Below, in pieces: positions 53,990 to 63,378 of a stretch of DNA of 64,000 bases. Below the pieces are notes generated by a model. It did not search any database, was not told the origin of the DNA, and saw nothing but the letters and a program-made list of their open reading frames with translations. Both the position numbers and the translations under genes were made by a program. Positions within the stretch are counted from its first letter, which is position 1, and the number at the start of each line of letters is the position of its first letter. This stretch comes from Hyphomicrobium sp. MC1 (GTDB taxonomy: Bacteria; Pseudomonadota; Alphaproteobacteria; Rhizobiales; Hyphomicrobiaceae): NCBI RefSeq assembly GCF_000253295.1, contig NC_015717.1:3410001-3474000 (forward strand). Reading direction: 5' to 3'.

Positions 53990-54142
53990 ATGCAGCAATT
54001 CGATCCCGAACTCGAAAGACGCATTCGCGCACTCGAGTCCACTTCTAACGACGTGAGCTTCACGCCTTTGGATTGGTTCCTTCTTGTTGCTCTCGGAATA
54101 GTATTTCCCGCCGGATTCCTCCTCTGGGGATGGCCGTGGTGA
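53990..54142 (+). CDS. Small membrane protein, 50 residues
   Basis: From the ATG at 53990: a charged amphipathic helix (MQQFDPELERRIRALEST) followed by one membrane helix (DWFLLVALGIVFPAGFLLWGW). GGGACAG lies upstream. It has no recognised family. Its place between EthD and aldehyde dehydrogenase genes on the same strand suggests co-expression with the operon, perhaps as a transporter accessory or membrane anchor; this is a guess. Confidence 0.6.
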   Translation: MQQFDPELERRIRALESTSNDVSFTPLDWFLLVALGIVFPAGFLLWGWPW

Positions 54143-54224
54143 AAGTGGGTCCAATTCAGCTTTCCACGCACTGAAAAGCAGTTTCCGTTTTCAAAAACGC
54201 AAGCCAATCGAGGTGAAATCGCCT

Positions 54225-55733
54225 ATGTTCCTTCCGCAAATTGACGAGTGGCAACCCGCATCCAAGCAAACTACCGACTTTCTCTCCGGGCAGCATAAGC
54301 TGGTGATCGGCGGCACCGAGCAGGCAAGTGCGTCGGGACAGACGATCGAAACGTTCGATCCCGCCCTTGGCAAAGTTCTTGCCGCCGTTCCGCATGCCGG
54401 ACAGTCCGACGTCGATGCAGCCGTTGCCGCCGCGCAATCGGCCCTCGCCGTTTGGCAAAAAATCGCGCCGAGCGAACGCGCACGCCTCATGATGCGCTTC
54501 GCCGATTTGATCGAACGCGACGCACCGTGGATCGCAGAGGTCGAAAGCCTCGATTCTGGAAAACCCAAAGCTCATATCGCTGCCGTCGATATTCCCCTCG
54601 GCCTCGGGGCAATCCGCTACAATGCCGGATGGTGCACGAAGATTGCGGGTGAGACGATCCCAGTGACATCGCCCGACATGCTCGTCTACACGAAACGCGA
54701 ACCGATCGGCGTTGTCGCCGCCATCGTGCCGTGGAATTTTCCGCTTTGCCAAGCCTGCTTCAAGATTGCACCCGCACTCGCAGCAGGCTGCACCGTGATC
54801 CTGAAACCCGCAGAGCAGACCCCGCTGTCCGCCCTCATCCTCGGCAAGCTCGCGCTCGAAGCCGGCATTCCTCCCGGTGTTTTGAACGTGCTGACCGGAG
54901 AGGGAGCAACCACCGGTCAAGCCCTTGTCGTACACCCCGGAGTTGCAAAGATCTCCTTCACCGGCTCGGAGGAAGTCGGCAAGCACATTGCCCGCACTGC
55001 TGCGAACACGCTGAAGCACGTTTCACTGGAACTCGGCGGCAAGAACCCAAACATCATCTTCTCTGATTGCGACGACGTCGATGCCGCGGCAGCAACAGCA
55101 GCCGGTGCAATTTTCTTCTACACGGGCCAAGTTTGCTCTGCCGGTTCACGTCTGATGGTCGATGCAAAGGTCTTCGACCGCGTCGTCGACCGTGTGGTCT
55201 CGGAAGCCCAACAGCTTAAGATGGGCCATGGACTTAAAGCCGAAACCACACTTGGACCGTTGATTTCTGAGGACCAACTGAAGCGTGTCGACGGCTTTGT
55301 CGAAGAGTCGCGCGGCAGTGGCATTGAGATTGTTTCGGGCGGCAAACGCGCAGTCGGCGATCTCGCCTCGGGATCGTTCTACGAACCAACCGTACTGACC
55401 GGAGCCGAAGATACCGACCGCGTCGTCAAGGATGAGATCTTCGGCCCGGTTCTCACCGTGCAACGGTTCGAAACCATTGACGATCTGATGCCACGTGCGA
55501 ATGCGACCAACTTCGGTCTCGCCGCCGGCATCTGGACGCGGGACATCGCAAAGGCTCATGCGGCCGCTGCCGCGATGCAGGCGGGCACCGTTTGGATCAA
55601 TACCTATAATCAGTTCGACGCTGCCGTCGGTTGGGGTGGATTCAAACAGTCAGGCTACGGCAAGGACAACGGTCGCGAGGGATTGGATAAATATCTCCAG
55701 ACCAAAACCGTGTGGGTCAATCACGCGCGATAA
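54225..55733 (+). CDS. Aldehyde dehydrogenase, betaine-aldehyde/phenylacetaldehyde type
   Basis: 502 residues from the ATG at 54225, which has GAGGTG upstream (a GTG at 54213 lies in that site). All ALDH landmarks are standard: IVPWNFPLCQACFKIAPALA, ILKPAEQTPL, FTGSEEVGKHI, catalytic Glu in SLELGGKNPNIIF, nucleophile Cys in YTGQVCSAGSRL, and DEIFGPVLTV. It oxidises the aldehyde probably released by the upstream oxygenase/hydrolase steps. It is last in the 50351 operon, separated by 82 bases from the small membrane protein gene. Confidence 0.92.
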   Translation: MFLPQIDEWQPASKQTTDFLSGQHKLVIGGTEQASASGQTIETFDPALGKVLAAVPHAGQSDVDAAVAAAQSALAVWQKIAPSERARLMMRFADLIERDAPWIAEVESLDSGKPKAHIAAVDIPLGLGAIRYNAGWCTKIAGETIPVTSPDMLVYTKREPIGVVAAIVPWNFPLCQACFKIAPALAAGCTVILKPAEQTPLSALILGKLALEAGIPPGVLNVLTGEGATTGQALVVHPGVAKISFTGSEEVGKHIARTAANTLKHVSLELGGKNPNIIFSDCDDVDAAAATAAGAIFFYTGQVCSAGSRLMVDAKVFDRVVDRVVSEAQQLKMGHGLKAETTLGPLISEDQLKRVDGFVEESRGSGIEIVSGGKRAVGDLASGSFYEPTVLTGAEDTDRVVKDEIFGPVLTVQRFETIDDLMPRANATNFGLAAGIWTRDIAKAHAAAAAMQAGTVWINTYNQFDAAVGWGGFKQSGYGKDNGREGLDKYLQTKTVWVNHAR

Positions 55734-56136
55734 TATTCGCTACAAGCGTATGATCACCCCCGGGATTTAGCCAATCGGCAGAGTTCGGCGCCGAACATTC
55801 CAATTGCGGTGTCGGCACCGTTCCTCGCGAGAATGTCTTCGATTTATTACCGATGGCTGCCGCAATGAATGGCAACCCAACGCCGAGAGAACAAGCCACG
55901 CAGGCAGAATCAGAATGCAAGGCGAGATAACGCTCTCCAACCCAGCGAGTGCAACGCTAGCGTAGATATGAATATTGCCGATCATGCTATTCGGACCGCT
56001 GTAAGCTGTCAGCGAAGGTGCCGGTTTGAGAGACCAGGCTATTTTACGGCCTCGAGAGAAGGCACCCATTACAAACGCGCGAGATTTCGGAACTCAGGAG
56101 CAGGCGATCCGTTCCCACGATAAGGAGGACGGATCC
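55734..56136. other. Intergenic region before the XoxF locus, possible gene remnant
   Basis: No gene is supported with confidence. On the minus strand an ORF at 55767-56069 contains one hydrophobic stretch (VALAGLESVISPCILILPAW) and seems to continue in another frame as VGLPFIAAAIGNKS near 55830-55880. This could be a decayed small membrane protein gene, but no family is recognised. Confidence 0.3.
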
Positions 56137-56391
56137 ATGTCCACGCTCAGCAATCTCATGTTTGTCGCCGCTGTTATTGGCGGTCCGATCGTTCTAGCGT
56201 TGCTTTACCTCTACGGCATGAAAACAACGCGCGAAAAAGATAGGATACCCCATTCTCGTGACATTACCGACCGCGCTACGAAAGAGCTTTACAAGGAAAG
56301 CGAGGCCGAGCGCGAGCATCAGGAAAAGGCAGCGGCTCGCTCGGATAAAATCGTCGATGTAATCGAACGAAAAACTGGAACGACGGGCTGA
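56137..56391 (+). CDS. Small membrane-anchored protein, unknown
   Basis: 84 residues from the ATG at 56137, with a strong AAGGAGG upstream. One N-terminal membrane helix (LMFVAAVIGGPIVLALLYLYG) is followed by a long charged helix (REKDRIPHSRDITDRATKEL, then KESEAEREHQEKAAARSDK) probably in the cytoplasm and able to form a coiled coil. No family is recognised. A hairpin follows at 56409-56456, so it is likely its own transcript, 240 bases before xoxF. Confidence 0.7.
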   Translation: MSTLSNLMFVAAVIGGPIVLALLYLYGMKTTREKDRIPHSRDITDRATKELYKESEAEREHQEKAAARSDKIVDVIERKTGTTG

Positions 56392-56408
56392 ATAGCCTTC
56401 GAACACCA

Positions 56409-56456
56409 GGGCACCATATTCATGTCTCTCCCCGACGGAGACGGTTGTCGGTGCCC
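56409..56456 (+). terminator. Bulged hairpin after the small membrane protein gene
   Basis: GGGCACC (56409-56415) pairs with GGTGCCC (56450-56456); an inner stem GTCTC/GAGAC stacks within. There is no U tract, so it may be a weak terminator or another structured element. Confidence 0.35.
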
Positions 56457-56629
56457 ACCGTATTATCCGTGCTGCGAAGAGAGAGCACAAAAAGATCGAC
56501 AAATATCGGAACCATGACCAGCTGATACGGTTCTAGCGAGCAACGACTACTAGCCAAGTTTAGAGGTCGCCTTTCCGAGCGGCCAACGATTTCGCTAAGC
56601 GCACATAGAACTCGCATCAGGGACCGTCG

Positions 56630-58498
56630 ATGAAAAAGCTCGGGTCGCCTCTCTCTTTTTTTGTAGCTCTATCGTTGCCGGCATTGATCCCCCAGGCATC
56701 TCTCTCCCAGACATCCTCGCCTCAAATCAAGACCGCGGTGGTCGATACGGCGGAAAATGCGGGGGCCGATGCGTCAAAACCGCAGGGACCCGCCTTCGCG
56801 ACGCCTGGAGGTAACGAGTGGCCTATGCCCGGCGCAAACACGGCACTCACGCGGTACAGCTCGCTCTCGGACATCAATGCGCAAAACGTCAGCAAGCTGA
56901 CGAGTGTCCTCACCTTTTCGATGGGCGTTGATCGCGGACAGGAAGCGGCGCCACTCGTCATAGGCGATACGCTCTATGTCGTCTCGCCGTACCCCAATAT
57001 CCTGTACGCGCTCGACCTTTCGAAACCTGGTGCGCCTTTGAAGTGGAGTTACAAACCCCACCCTCTGGCCGCGTCGCAAGGCGTAGCATGTTGCGATGTG
57101 GTCAATCGCGGTCCCGCCTATGCGAACGGCCGCGTCTTTTTCAACACGTTGGACGGCAATACGATCGCCGTCGACGCGACAAGCGGAAAAGAGATTTGGC
57201 GAACGCAGCTCGGCGATATCACGCACGGCGAAACGATCACCATGGCGCCGCTTGTCGCCAAGGACAAAGTTCTCGTCGGCGATTCCGGCGGCGAAATGGG
57301 CGTGCGCGGCTGGATTGCGGCACTCGACCAGGCGACCGGTAAGATCGACTGGAAAGCCTACAGTACCGGCCCCGATTCCGAGGTGCTGATCGGTTCGGAT
57401 TTCAAACCATTCTACCCCCAATACAAAGGCAAAGACCTGGGTGTATCGACGTGGCCTGCCGATATGTGGAGACATGGCGGCGGCACTGTATGGGGCTGGG
57501 TTGCGTATGATCCCGATCTCAATCTCGTCTACTACGGCACGTCGAATCCGGGTCCATGGAATTCGTCGATGCGGCCTGGCGACAATATGTGGACGGCAGG
57601 TATTTTCGCTCGCGATCTCAATACCGGGCAGGCGCGATGGTTCTATCAAACAAGCCCGCACGATATGTCGGATTACGATGGTGTGAACGAGACGATCCTC
57701 ATCGATGCCAACTGGAACGGAAAACCAAGAAAGCTCCTCGTTCATCCCGATCGCAATGGCTACGTTTACGTTCTCGATCGCGAGACAGGCGAAGTCTTAT
57801 CGGCAAAGCCCTTCGCTCCCATTACGAGCAGTACCGGCGTCGACCTCAAGACCGGGCGTATTCAATATAATCCGGCCAAGCAGCCGAAGGTCGATCAAGT
57901 CGTCAAGGACATCTGTCCCGCTCCACCAGGGGGCAAGGATTGGCAGCCATCCTCGTTCTCGAATTCAACGGGCTTGCTCTACATTCCGCACAATAATCTA
58001 TGCATGGATATCAAGGAGGGCGAAGTCGGCTACATCGCGGGCACGCCCTATGTTGGCGCCGACGTCAAGATGAAGGCAGGCCCGGGCGACGGCCACCGCG
58101 GTGAGTTCGACGCTTGGGATATCAAGACCGGGACGAAGGTGTGGAGCATCAACGAGAAGTTCCCTGTCTGGAGCGGCGCTCTCTCAACGGCTGGCGATGT
58201 CGTTTTTTACGGAACAATGGATGGCTGGTTCAAGGCGGTGGACGCTAAAACCGGCAAGCTCCTTTGGCAGCACAAAACTTCGTCAGGAATTATCGGCCAG
58301 CCGACAACATGGCGCGGCCCCGACGGTAAACAGTATGTGTCGGTTCTATCGGGGGTCGGCGGATGGGCGGGCGCCATCGTTGCCGGCGGCCTTGACAAGC
58401 GTGACGGAACAGCCGCGCTCGGCTTCGTCAATGCGATGAAGGATCTTCCAGAGGCCACGACAAAAGGAGGAACGCTCAATGTCTTCGCGCTTCCTTAG
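56630..58498 (+). CDS. xoxF: Lanthanide-dependent PQQ methanol dehydrogenase
   Basis: 622 residues with a Sec signal (to about residue 26). The eight-bladed propeller shows the vicinal disulfide GVACCDVVNRG, NPGPWNSS, and the active-site loop SPHDMSDYDGVNE. In that loop the second Asp, two residues after the catalytic one, marks the lanthanide-type XoxF rather than the calcium MxaF. Trp-docking repeats such as GKEIWRTQLGD and GKLLWQHKTSSG are present. It oxidises methanol in the periplasm and passes electrons to a c-type cytochrome. It is followed by xoxJ-like and cytochrome genes with overlaps. Confidence 0.93.
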   Translation: MKKLGSPLSFFVALSLPALIPQASLSQTSSPQIKTAVVDTAENAGADASKPQGPAFATPGGNEWPMPGANTALTRYSSLSDINAQNVSKLTSVLTFSMGVDRGQEAAPLVIGDTLYVVSPYPNILYALDLSKPGAPLKWSYKPHPLAASQGVACCDVVNRGPAYANGRVFFNTLDGNTIAVDATSGKEIWRTQLGDITHGETITMAPLVAKDKVLVGDSGGEMGVRGWIAALDQATGKIDWKAYSTGPDSEVLIGSDFKPFYPQYKGKDLGVSTWPADMWRHGGGTVWGWVAYDPDLNLVYYGTSNPGPWNSSMRPGDNMWTAGIFARDLNTGQARWFYQTSPHDMSDYDGVNETILIDANWNGKPRKLLVHPDRNGYVYVLDRETGEVLSAKPFAPITSSTGVDLKTGRIQYNPAKQPKVDQVVKDICPAPPGGKDWQPSSFSNSTGLLYIPHNNLCMDIKEGEVGYIAGTPYVGADVKMKAGPGDGHRGEFDAWDIKTGTKVWSINEKFPVWSGALSTAGDVVFYGTMDGWFKAVDAKTGKLLWQHKTSSGIIGQPTTWRGPDGKQYVSVLSGVGGWAGAIVAGGLDKRDGTAALGFVNAMKDLPEATTKGGTLNVFALP

Positions 58499-59288
58499 TC
58501 TCGCATGCGGTGCCCTTGCGACCGTCTTCCTGGCATCTTCTCCGGCAATCTCACGCGAACTCAAGGTCTGCGCCGATCCGAACAATATGCCTTATTCCAA
58601 CACCAAAGGCGAAGGGTTCGAAAACCGTATCGCTGAATTGGTCGCCGCCGATATGGGCGCTACGGCGAAGTTCGTCTGGAAGCCAGAATGGCGCGGCTTT
58701 GTCCGTAAAGGGCTGAAAGCCGGGCTTTGCGACGTCGTTCCCGGCGTACCGACGAACTTTGAGCGCGTGCGAGCGACAAAACCTTATTATACGGCGAGCT
58801 ATGCCTTCGTTCAGCGGCAAGGCGCAAGCCCCATAACATCCTTCGACGATGAGCGACTTAAGACGTCACGCATCGGTGTCCAGCTCGTCGGCAATGACGG
58901 CGCAAATACGCCGCCGATGGATGAGCTTGCGCGACGTGGTCTCAATCAGCATGTCCAGGGTTTCATGGTCTATGGCGATTGGTCGAAGCCAAATCCGCTG
59001 GCGCCGATCGTCGACGCAGTCTCGAACAGCGATATCGATATCGCGCTCGTGTGGGGACCTATCGCCGATTATTACGCCGCACGCGAGATACCGCCATTGC
59101 GCGTGGCGCCCGTTACAACGGGGCGCTTGATGTCATTCTCGATCGCTATGGGCGTTCGCAAGCAAGACAAAGAACTTGCGAATGAGATCAACCGGATTAT
59201 CGACCGGAGACGCGACGACATCAGAAAAATTCTTGCTGACTACAACATCACGCCTTCCATGGACCAGAAATCCGCAACCGCGGAGTAA
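58479..59288 (+). CDS. xoxJ: XoxJ/MxaJ-like periplasmic protein
   Basis: 269 residues with a signal peptide (to SPAIS-R). The solute-binding fold starts LKVCADPNNMPYSNTKGEGFE, then KPEWRGFVRKGLKAGLCDVVPGVP, which is the quinoprotein-dehydrogenase-associated family. XoxJ is encoded beside xoxF in methylotrophs and is thought to help activate or bind the dehydrogenase. AAAGGAGG lies within the end of xoxF, and the two genes overlap by 20 bases. Confidence 0.9.
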   Translation: MSSRFLSLACGALATVFLASSPAISRELKVCADPNNMPYSNTKGEGFENRIAELVAADMGATAKFVWKPEWRGFVRKGLKAGLCDVVPGVPTNFERVRATKPYYTASYAFVQRQGASPITSFDDERLKTSRIGVQLVGNDGANTPPMDELARRGLNQHVQGFMVYGDWSKPNPLAPIVDAVSNSDIDIALVWGPIADYYAAREIPPLRVAPVTTGRLMSFSIAMGVRKQDKELANEINRIIDRRRDDIRKILADYNITPSMDQKSATAE

Positions 59289-59293
59289 GAACA

Positions 59294-59788
59294 GTGATGC
59301 GTATATTCTCCATTCTGGCGTGCGCCGCATTGGCGATGTCGCTTTCGGCATGCAAATCGCAAGAAAGCAAAGGCGACCAAGCGACTGAGCGAAGCTCTAC
59401 TCAATCGAACGAAGAGCCACGCGTCGCCCTGGTGCCGCTAACGCCTGGAGCAGGCAAGCCCGTCGTCGATCACAGCGCCGAAGGCCGCCGCATCGAAAAC
59501 GATCCCGAGCAAATCGCTGCAGGGAAGCAACTCTTCACGGCCATGAACTGCGTCGGGTGCCATTTCCATGGCGGCGGCGGCATGGGGCCGCCTCTGATGG
59601 ACAACGTCTGGATCTATGGCGATTCCATCGAAAACATTGCCGCCACCATCCGGGAAGGCCGCCCGAATGGCATGCCGTCGTTCCGCGGGTTCCTGCCAGA
59701 CGAACAGATTTGGCAGCTCGCTGCTTATGTCCGCTCGCTTTCACATCCCCCGCACAATCAGACAGCCGCCCAAGAAGAAAAGAAATGA
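59294..59788 (+). CDS. c-type cytochrome lipoprotein, probable XoxG-like electron acceptor
   Basis: 164 residues. The N terminus has a lipobox (LSACKS, near residue 20), so it should be anchored to a membrane by lipid. A single heme site CVGCH is at about residues 87-91, with a downstream methionine (NGMPSFRG) as the sixth ligand. Position after xoxF and xoxJ argues for the XoxG role, but its lipid anchor and location just before an oxidase operon also fit electron delivery to that oxidase. Its stop codon overlaps the start of the subunit II gene (ATGA). Confidence 0.82.
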   Translation: MMRIFSILACAALAMSLSACKSQESKGDQATERSSTQSNEEPRVALVPLTPGAGKPVVDHSAEGRRIENDPEQIAAGKQLFTAMNCVGCHFHGGGGMGPPLMDNVWIYGDSIENIAATIREGRPNGMPSFRGFLPDEQIWQLAAYVRSLSHPPHNQTAAQEEKK

Positions 59789-60834
59789 GAAGCGCGCAGC
59801 ACGATCTAGTGAAAGTGACGGCGAACGCCGCTCCGGCGTTCGCATTGTGCGCCTTGTTTCCTGCCCGGGCGTTCGCGACCGCTGCCCCTCTCAATTTTCT
59901 GCAGTCCTCCGGTCCCAAGGCCGACAGCATCCTTGCGCTTACCTGGGGCCTACTGGCGATTTCGATCATCGTTGTGATTTTGATGACTGGGCTGGTCTTA
60001 TGGGCCGTATTCCGGTCGCGCTCCCCGTCTGATCTGGACAACGGCATACAGCCTGACGGCCATCGACCAAACAGTTTCAGCATTTTTGGATGGGGCCTCG
60101 GCATCACGACGCTTGTTCTTGTTGGCTGCGTCGTCTGGACAATGGTAACGCTTGCGGCCATTGGCGAACCGCCGCAAAAGCCTGCGTTGACGATCGCGAT
60201 CACGGGACATCAGTGGTGGTGGGGTATTCGCTATTTGAGCGACGAACCATCTCAAGTTTTCACCACCGCCAATGAATTTCACATCCCGGCGGGCGTTCCG
60301 ATAAAAGTGACACTGCGATCTGCGGACGTCATCCACTCATTTTGGGTGCCCGCGCTGTCAGGTAAGACGGATGTCATCCCAGGGCAGATCAATACGACCT
60401 GGATCGAAGCGAAAAAGCCGGGCACCTATCTTGGGCAATGCGCAGAATACTGCGGCGCTCAGCACGCACATATGGCAATCCGCGTCGTCGCGGAATCCGC
60501 GGACAAATTTGCGGCATGGCGAAACGATCAATTGAAATCCGCAGCGCCGCCCGCGACGGACGACGGGAAAGCTGGACTGGTCGTGTTCGAGCGGCGCTGT
60601 GCGGGCTGCCACACCGTTCGCGGGACGGAAGCCGGCGGTATCTATGGGCCAGATCTGTCGCACCTTATGACTCGTGCGACGCTCGCGGATGGAACGATCC
60701 CTAACGCCGGCGGCTATCTCGCGGGATGGATCGCCGACCCACAGCACATCAAACCGGCAAGCCGCATGCCGCGGGTCTCTCTATCGGGAGACGAGCTTCA
60801 GGCCGTCACGAACTACCTTAGAACGTTGCACTAG
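59785..60834 (+). CDS. coxM: Alternative cytochrome c oxidase subunit II with C-terminal heme c (CoxM-like)
   Basis: 349 residues from the ATG at 59785, which overlaps the previous stop. A signal/first helix and a second helix precede the cupredoxin domain with the CuA site CAEYCGAQHAHM and the upstream GHQWWWGI. A C-terminal cytochrome domain carries CAGCH and the axial-ligand region SRMPRVSL, the caa3-type arrangement. It receives electrons from cytochrome c and passes them to subunit I. The symbol follows the Bradyrhizobium coxMNOP alternative oxidase and is a family-level call. Confidence 0.88.
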   Translation: MRSAQHDLVKVTANAAPAFALCALFPARAFATAAPLNFLQSSGPKADSILALTWGLLAISIIVVILMTGLVLWAVFRSRSPSDLDNGIQPDGHRPNSFSIFGWGLGITTLVLVGCVVWTMVTLAAIGEPPQKPALTIAITGHQWWWGIRYLSDEPSQVFTTANEFHIPAGVPIKVTLRSADVIHSFWVPALSGKTDVIPGQINTTWIEAKKPGTYLGQCAEYCGAQHAHMAIRVVAESADKFAAWRNDQLKSAAPPATDDGKAGLVVFERRCAGCHTVRGTEAGGIYGPDLSHLMTRATLADGTIPNAGGYLAGWIADPQHIKPASRMPRVSLSGDELQAVTNYLRTLH

Positions 60835-60845
60835 GAGGGACACGC

Positions 60846-62783
60846 ATGGCAGACACGACCGCGATCCCGACCGTCGATGCGACGCCTGCACTTGCTGAAA
60901 AGCTCGAACGCATTTGGGAGTCGCGCCCGGGATTCCTCGGATGGCTCTCGACCGTCGATCATAAGTCGATCGGCATTCGCTATATCGTTACGGCTTTCGC
61001 ATTTTTAATAATCGGCGGCATCGAAGCGCTGATTATGCGTCTCCAGCTCGCGGGTCCCAATGAGCATCTGCTGACGCCCGAACAGTATAATCAGCTTTTC
61101 ACGATGCATGGCGTGTCGATGATCTTTTGGTACGCCTCGCCAATTCTCTCCGGGTTCAGCAACTACCTGTGGCCGTTGCTGCTTGGATCGCGCGACATGG
61201 CATTCCCGCGGCTCAACGCCCTTTCCTATTGGATTTATCTATTCTCCGGAATTTTCCTCTATGCCAGTTTCGTCGGCGGCGTTGCCCCGGACGCCGGTTG
61301 GTTCGACTACGTGCCGTATGCGTCAAAGGACTTCAATCCCGGCATCAACATCGACATTTACGCGATGGCGCTGATCTTTCTAGGGATCTCGACGACGGTG
61401 GGCGCGATCAATTTCGTCGTGACGCTTCTGCGCACGCGCGCTCCTGGGATGTCGATCAATCGCTTGCCCATCATGGTGTGGGGAACGCTGACAGCATCGG
61501 CAGGAAATATCCTGGCAGTTCCCGCTGTCAGTCTGGCGTTCTTTCTTCTCTGGCTCGACCGGCGATTTGGAACGCATTTCTATGACGTCCCAGCCGGGGG
61601 CCAACCGCTCCTATGGCAGCACCTCTTTTGGATGTTTGGGCATCCCTGGGTCTATGCCATCGTGCTTCCAGCCATGGGCATTGTGTCCGATGCGCTTCCT
61701 GTTTTCTGCAGGCGTCCCCTCGTCGGCTACACCTTCGTTGCGCTGGCTACTGTCCTGACGATGGTTCTCGGCTTCGGCGTCTGGGTCCATCACATGTTTG
61801 CGACAGGTCTGCCGAACATCGGCATGTCATTCTTCAGTGCAGCTTCGTTCGTCATCGTTATTCCGAGCGCGACTGCCGTGTTCGCCTGGATCGCCACCAT
61901 CGCGACCGGGCGTCCACAAATGACGACCGCGTTTTTGTTCTTCTCTAGCTTCATTACTCTTTTCGTTATCGGCGGCGTATCGGGCTTCATGACCGCAGCC
62001 GTGCCGGTCGATTGGCAGCTGACCGACACCTATTTTGTCGTCGCCCACATTCATTACGTGCTGATCGGTATCAACGTTTTTCCGGTTATCGGAGGGCTCT
62101 ATTACTGGTTTCCGAAAATGACGGGGCGCATGTTGAGCGAGCGTCTGGGCAAATGGAATTTCTGGCTCACTTTCATCGGTTTCAACATTGCGTTCCTGCC
62201 GATGCATCTGACCGGACTTCTTGGAATGCCGCGCCGCATCTACACTTATGGACCCGACTTCGGCTGGACGACGCTGAATATGATCACGACGGTCGGCGCC
62301 TTTATTCTCGCTTTCGGAATACTGCTTTTTCTCATCAACATCGCCATCAGTCTGCGTTCGGGCGCCCTCGCAGGACCAAATCCGTGGAACGCTCCGACGC
62401 TCGAATGGGCGACGTCCTCACCACCACCAGCTTACAACTTCGCAGTCATTCCAATCGTCGCAAGTCGCCATCCTTTATGGGAGGACAGCCTCCAGGAAAC
62501 CGATGAGCGCTCTTCGATCAATAGCGGCTTGGCGCTCGACCATGGCCGCGAGACGATCGCCACAACCCCAATCGACGCAGAGCCTGATGCTATCCTCAAA
62601 ATGCCGGACGACAGCTATGCGCCGTTATTCTTGGCGTTGGGTCTCAGCGCGCTTTTCGTCTCGATGCTCGCGCAGTCGCTCGCCGGCGGCATTTTTTCCA
62701 TCGTCGTCATTCTTCTCTCGATACTGCTGTGGCTTTGGCCCACGCACGTGACGTTCCGGCCCGTTGAGGTGTCGCATGGCTAA
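60846..62783 (+). CDS. coxN: Alternative cytochrome c oxidase subunit I (CoxN-like)
   Basis: 645 residues with the twelve helices of subunit I plus two extra C-terminal ones. Heme and CuB histidines are all present: FTMHGVSM, GHPWVY, WVHHMF, VAHIHYV. Two residues known for proton conduction are not: the D-channel glutamate of GHPEVY is Trp, and the K-channel lysine of PTGIKVFSW is Ala (PSATAVFAW). So this is either weakly or differently proton-pumping. It is preceded by AGGAGG eight bases from the ATG and overlaps the subunit III gene. Confidence 0.92.
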   Translation: MADTTAIPTVDATPALAEKLERIWESRPGFLGWLSTVDHKSIGIRYIVTAFAFLIIGGIEALIMRLQLAGPNEHLLTPEQYNQLFTMHGVSMIFWYASPILSGFSNYLWPLLLGSRDMAFPRLNALSYWIYLFSGIFLYASFVGGVAPDAGWFDYVPYASKDFNPGINIDIYAMALIFLGISTTVGAINFVVTLLRTRAPGMSINRLPIMVWGTLTASAGNILAVPAVSLAFFLLWLDRRFGTHFYDVPAGGQPLLWQHLFWMFGHPWVYAIVLPAMGIVSDALPVFCRRPLVGYTFVALATVLTMVLGFGVWVHHMFATGLPNIGMSFFSAASFVIVIPSATAVFAWIATIATGRPQMTTAFLFFSSFITLFVIGGVSGFMTAAVPVDWQLTDTYFVVAHIHYVLIGINVFPVIGGLYYWFPKMTGRMLSERLGKWNFWLTFIGFNIAFLPMHLTGLLGMPRRIYTYGPDFGWTTLNMITTVGAFILAFGILLFLINIAISLRSGALAGPNPWNAPTLEWATSSPPPAYNFAVIPIVASRHPLWEDSLQETDERSSINSGLALDHGRETIATTPIDAEPDAILKMPDDSYAPLFLALGLSALFVSMLAQSLAGGIFSIVVILLSILLWLWPTHVTFRPVEVSHG

Positions 62784-63375
62784 TCTTGTCATTTCTCGGC
62801 CGGATGTACATCTTCCCGCTGCCGGACTTCATCGGTCATCGGGCTGGTGGGGAATGCTGTTCGTCATTGCGACGGAAGCCGCGGTCTTCGCCTATCTGCT
62901 CTTCAGTTATTATTACATGGCCATAGAAATACATTCGACGTGGCCCACACATCCGCCTTCATTGAAGTTGGCATTGCCGAACACGATCATTCTTCTCGCC
63001 AGCAGCGTAGCGATTTGGTGGGGCGAGCGTCAGTTCAAACAAGGGTGCCGCGCAGAGGCGTTCCTCGGCATGTCGCTCGCGGCATTGCTAGGTCTCATGT
63101 TCTTGGGCATTCAACTTTTGGAATGGCACAATAAGAGCTTCACAGTCTCGTCCGACCCGTACGGATCGCTTTATTTCACGATCACAGGATTTCATATGGC
63201 CCACGTCGTTGCCGGCTTGCTGATGATCGTCGCGTTGATTTCCTGGATGGCCGCAGGGCTCCTTTCGGATCGCCGGCGCATCGCGCTCTCAATCGGCGCG
63301 CTCTATTGGCATTTCGTCGATGCCGTCTGGCTGACAGTATTCTTCACTTTCTACATCACCTCTTACTTGAGCTAA
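62776..63375 (+). CDS. coxO: Alternative cytochrome c oxidase subunit III (CoxO-like)
   Basis: 203 residues from the ATG at 62776 (GAGG upstream), with five membrane helices as in short subunit III proteins. Recognisable blocks are WWGMLFVIATEAAVFAYLLF, ITGFHMAHVVAGL and ALYWHFVDAVWLTVFFTFYI; the last is the diagnostic subunit III ending. It overlaps subunit I by eight bases. It stabilises subunit I during turnover in known oxidases. Confidence 0.92.
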   Translation: MANLVISRPDVHLPAAGLHRSSGWWGMLFVIATEAAVFAYLLFSYYYMAIEIHSTWPTHPPSLKLALPNTIILLASSVAIWWGERQFKQGCRAEAFLGMSLAALLGLMFLGIQLLEWHNKSFTVSSDPYGSLYFTITGFHMAHVVAGLLMIVALISWMAAGLLSDRRRIALSIGALYWHFVDAVWLTVFFTFYITSYLS

Positions 63376-63378
63376 GCG

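Noticed and set aside
59535..60203. Minus-strand ORF opposite the cytochrome and oxidase subunit II genes
   Set aside because: Antisense shadow; both sense genes carry intact cofactor motifs.
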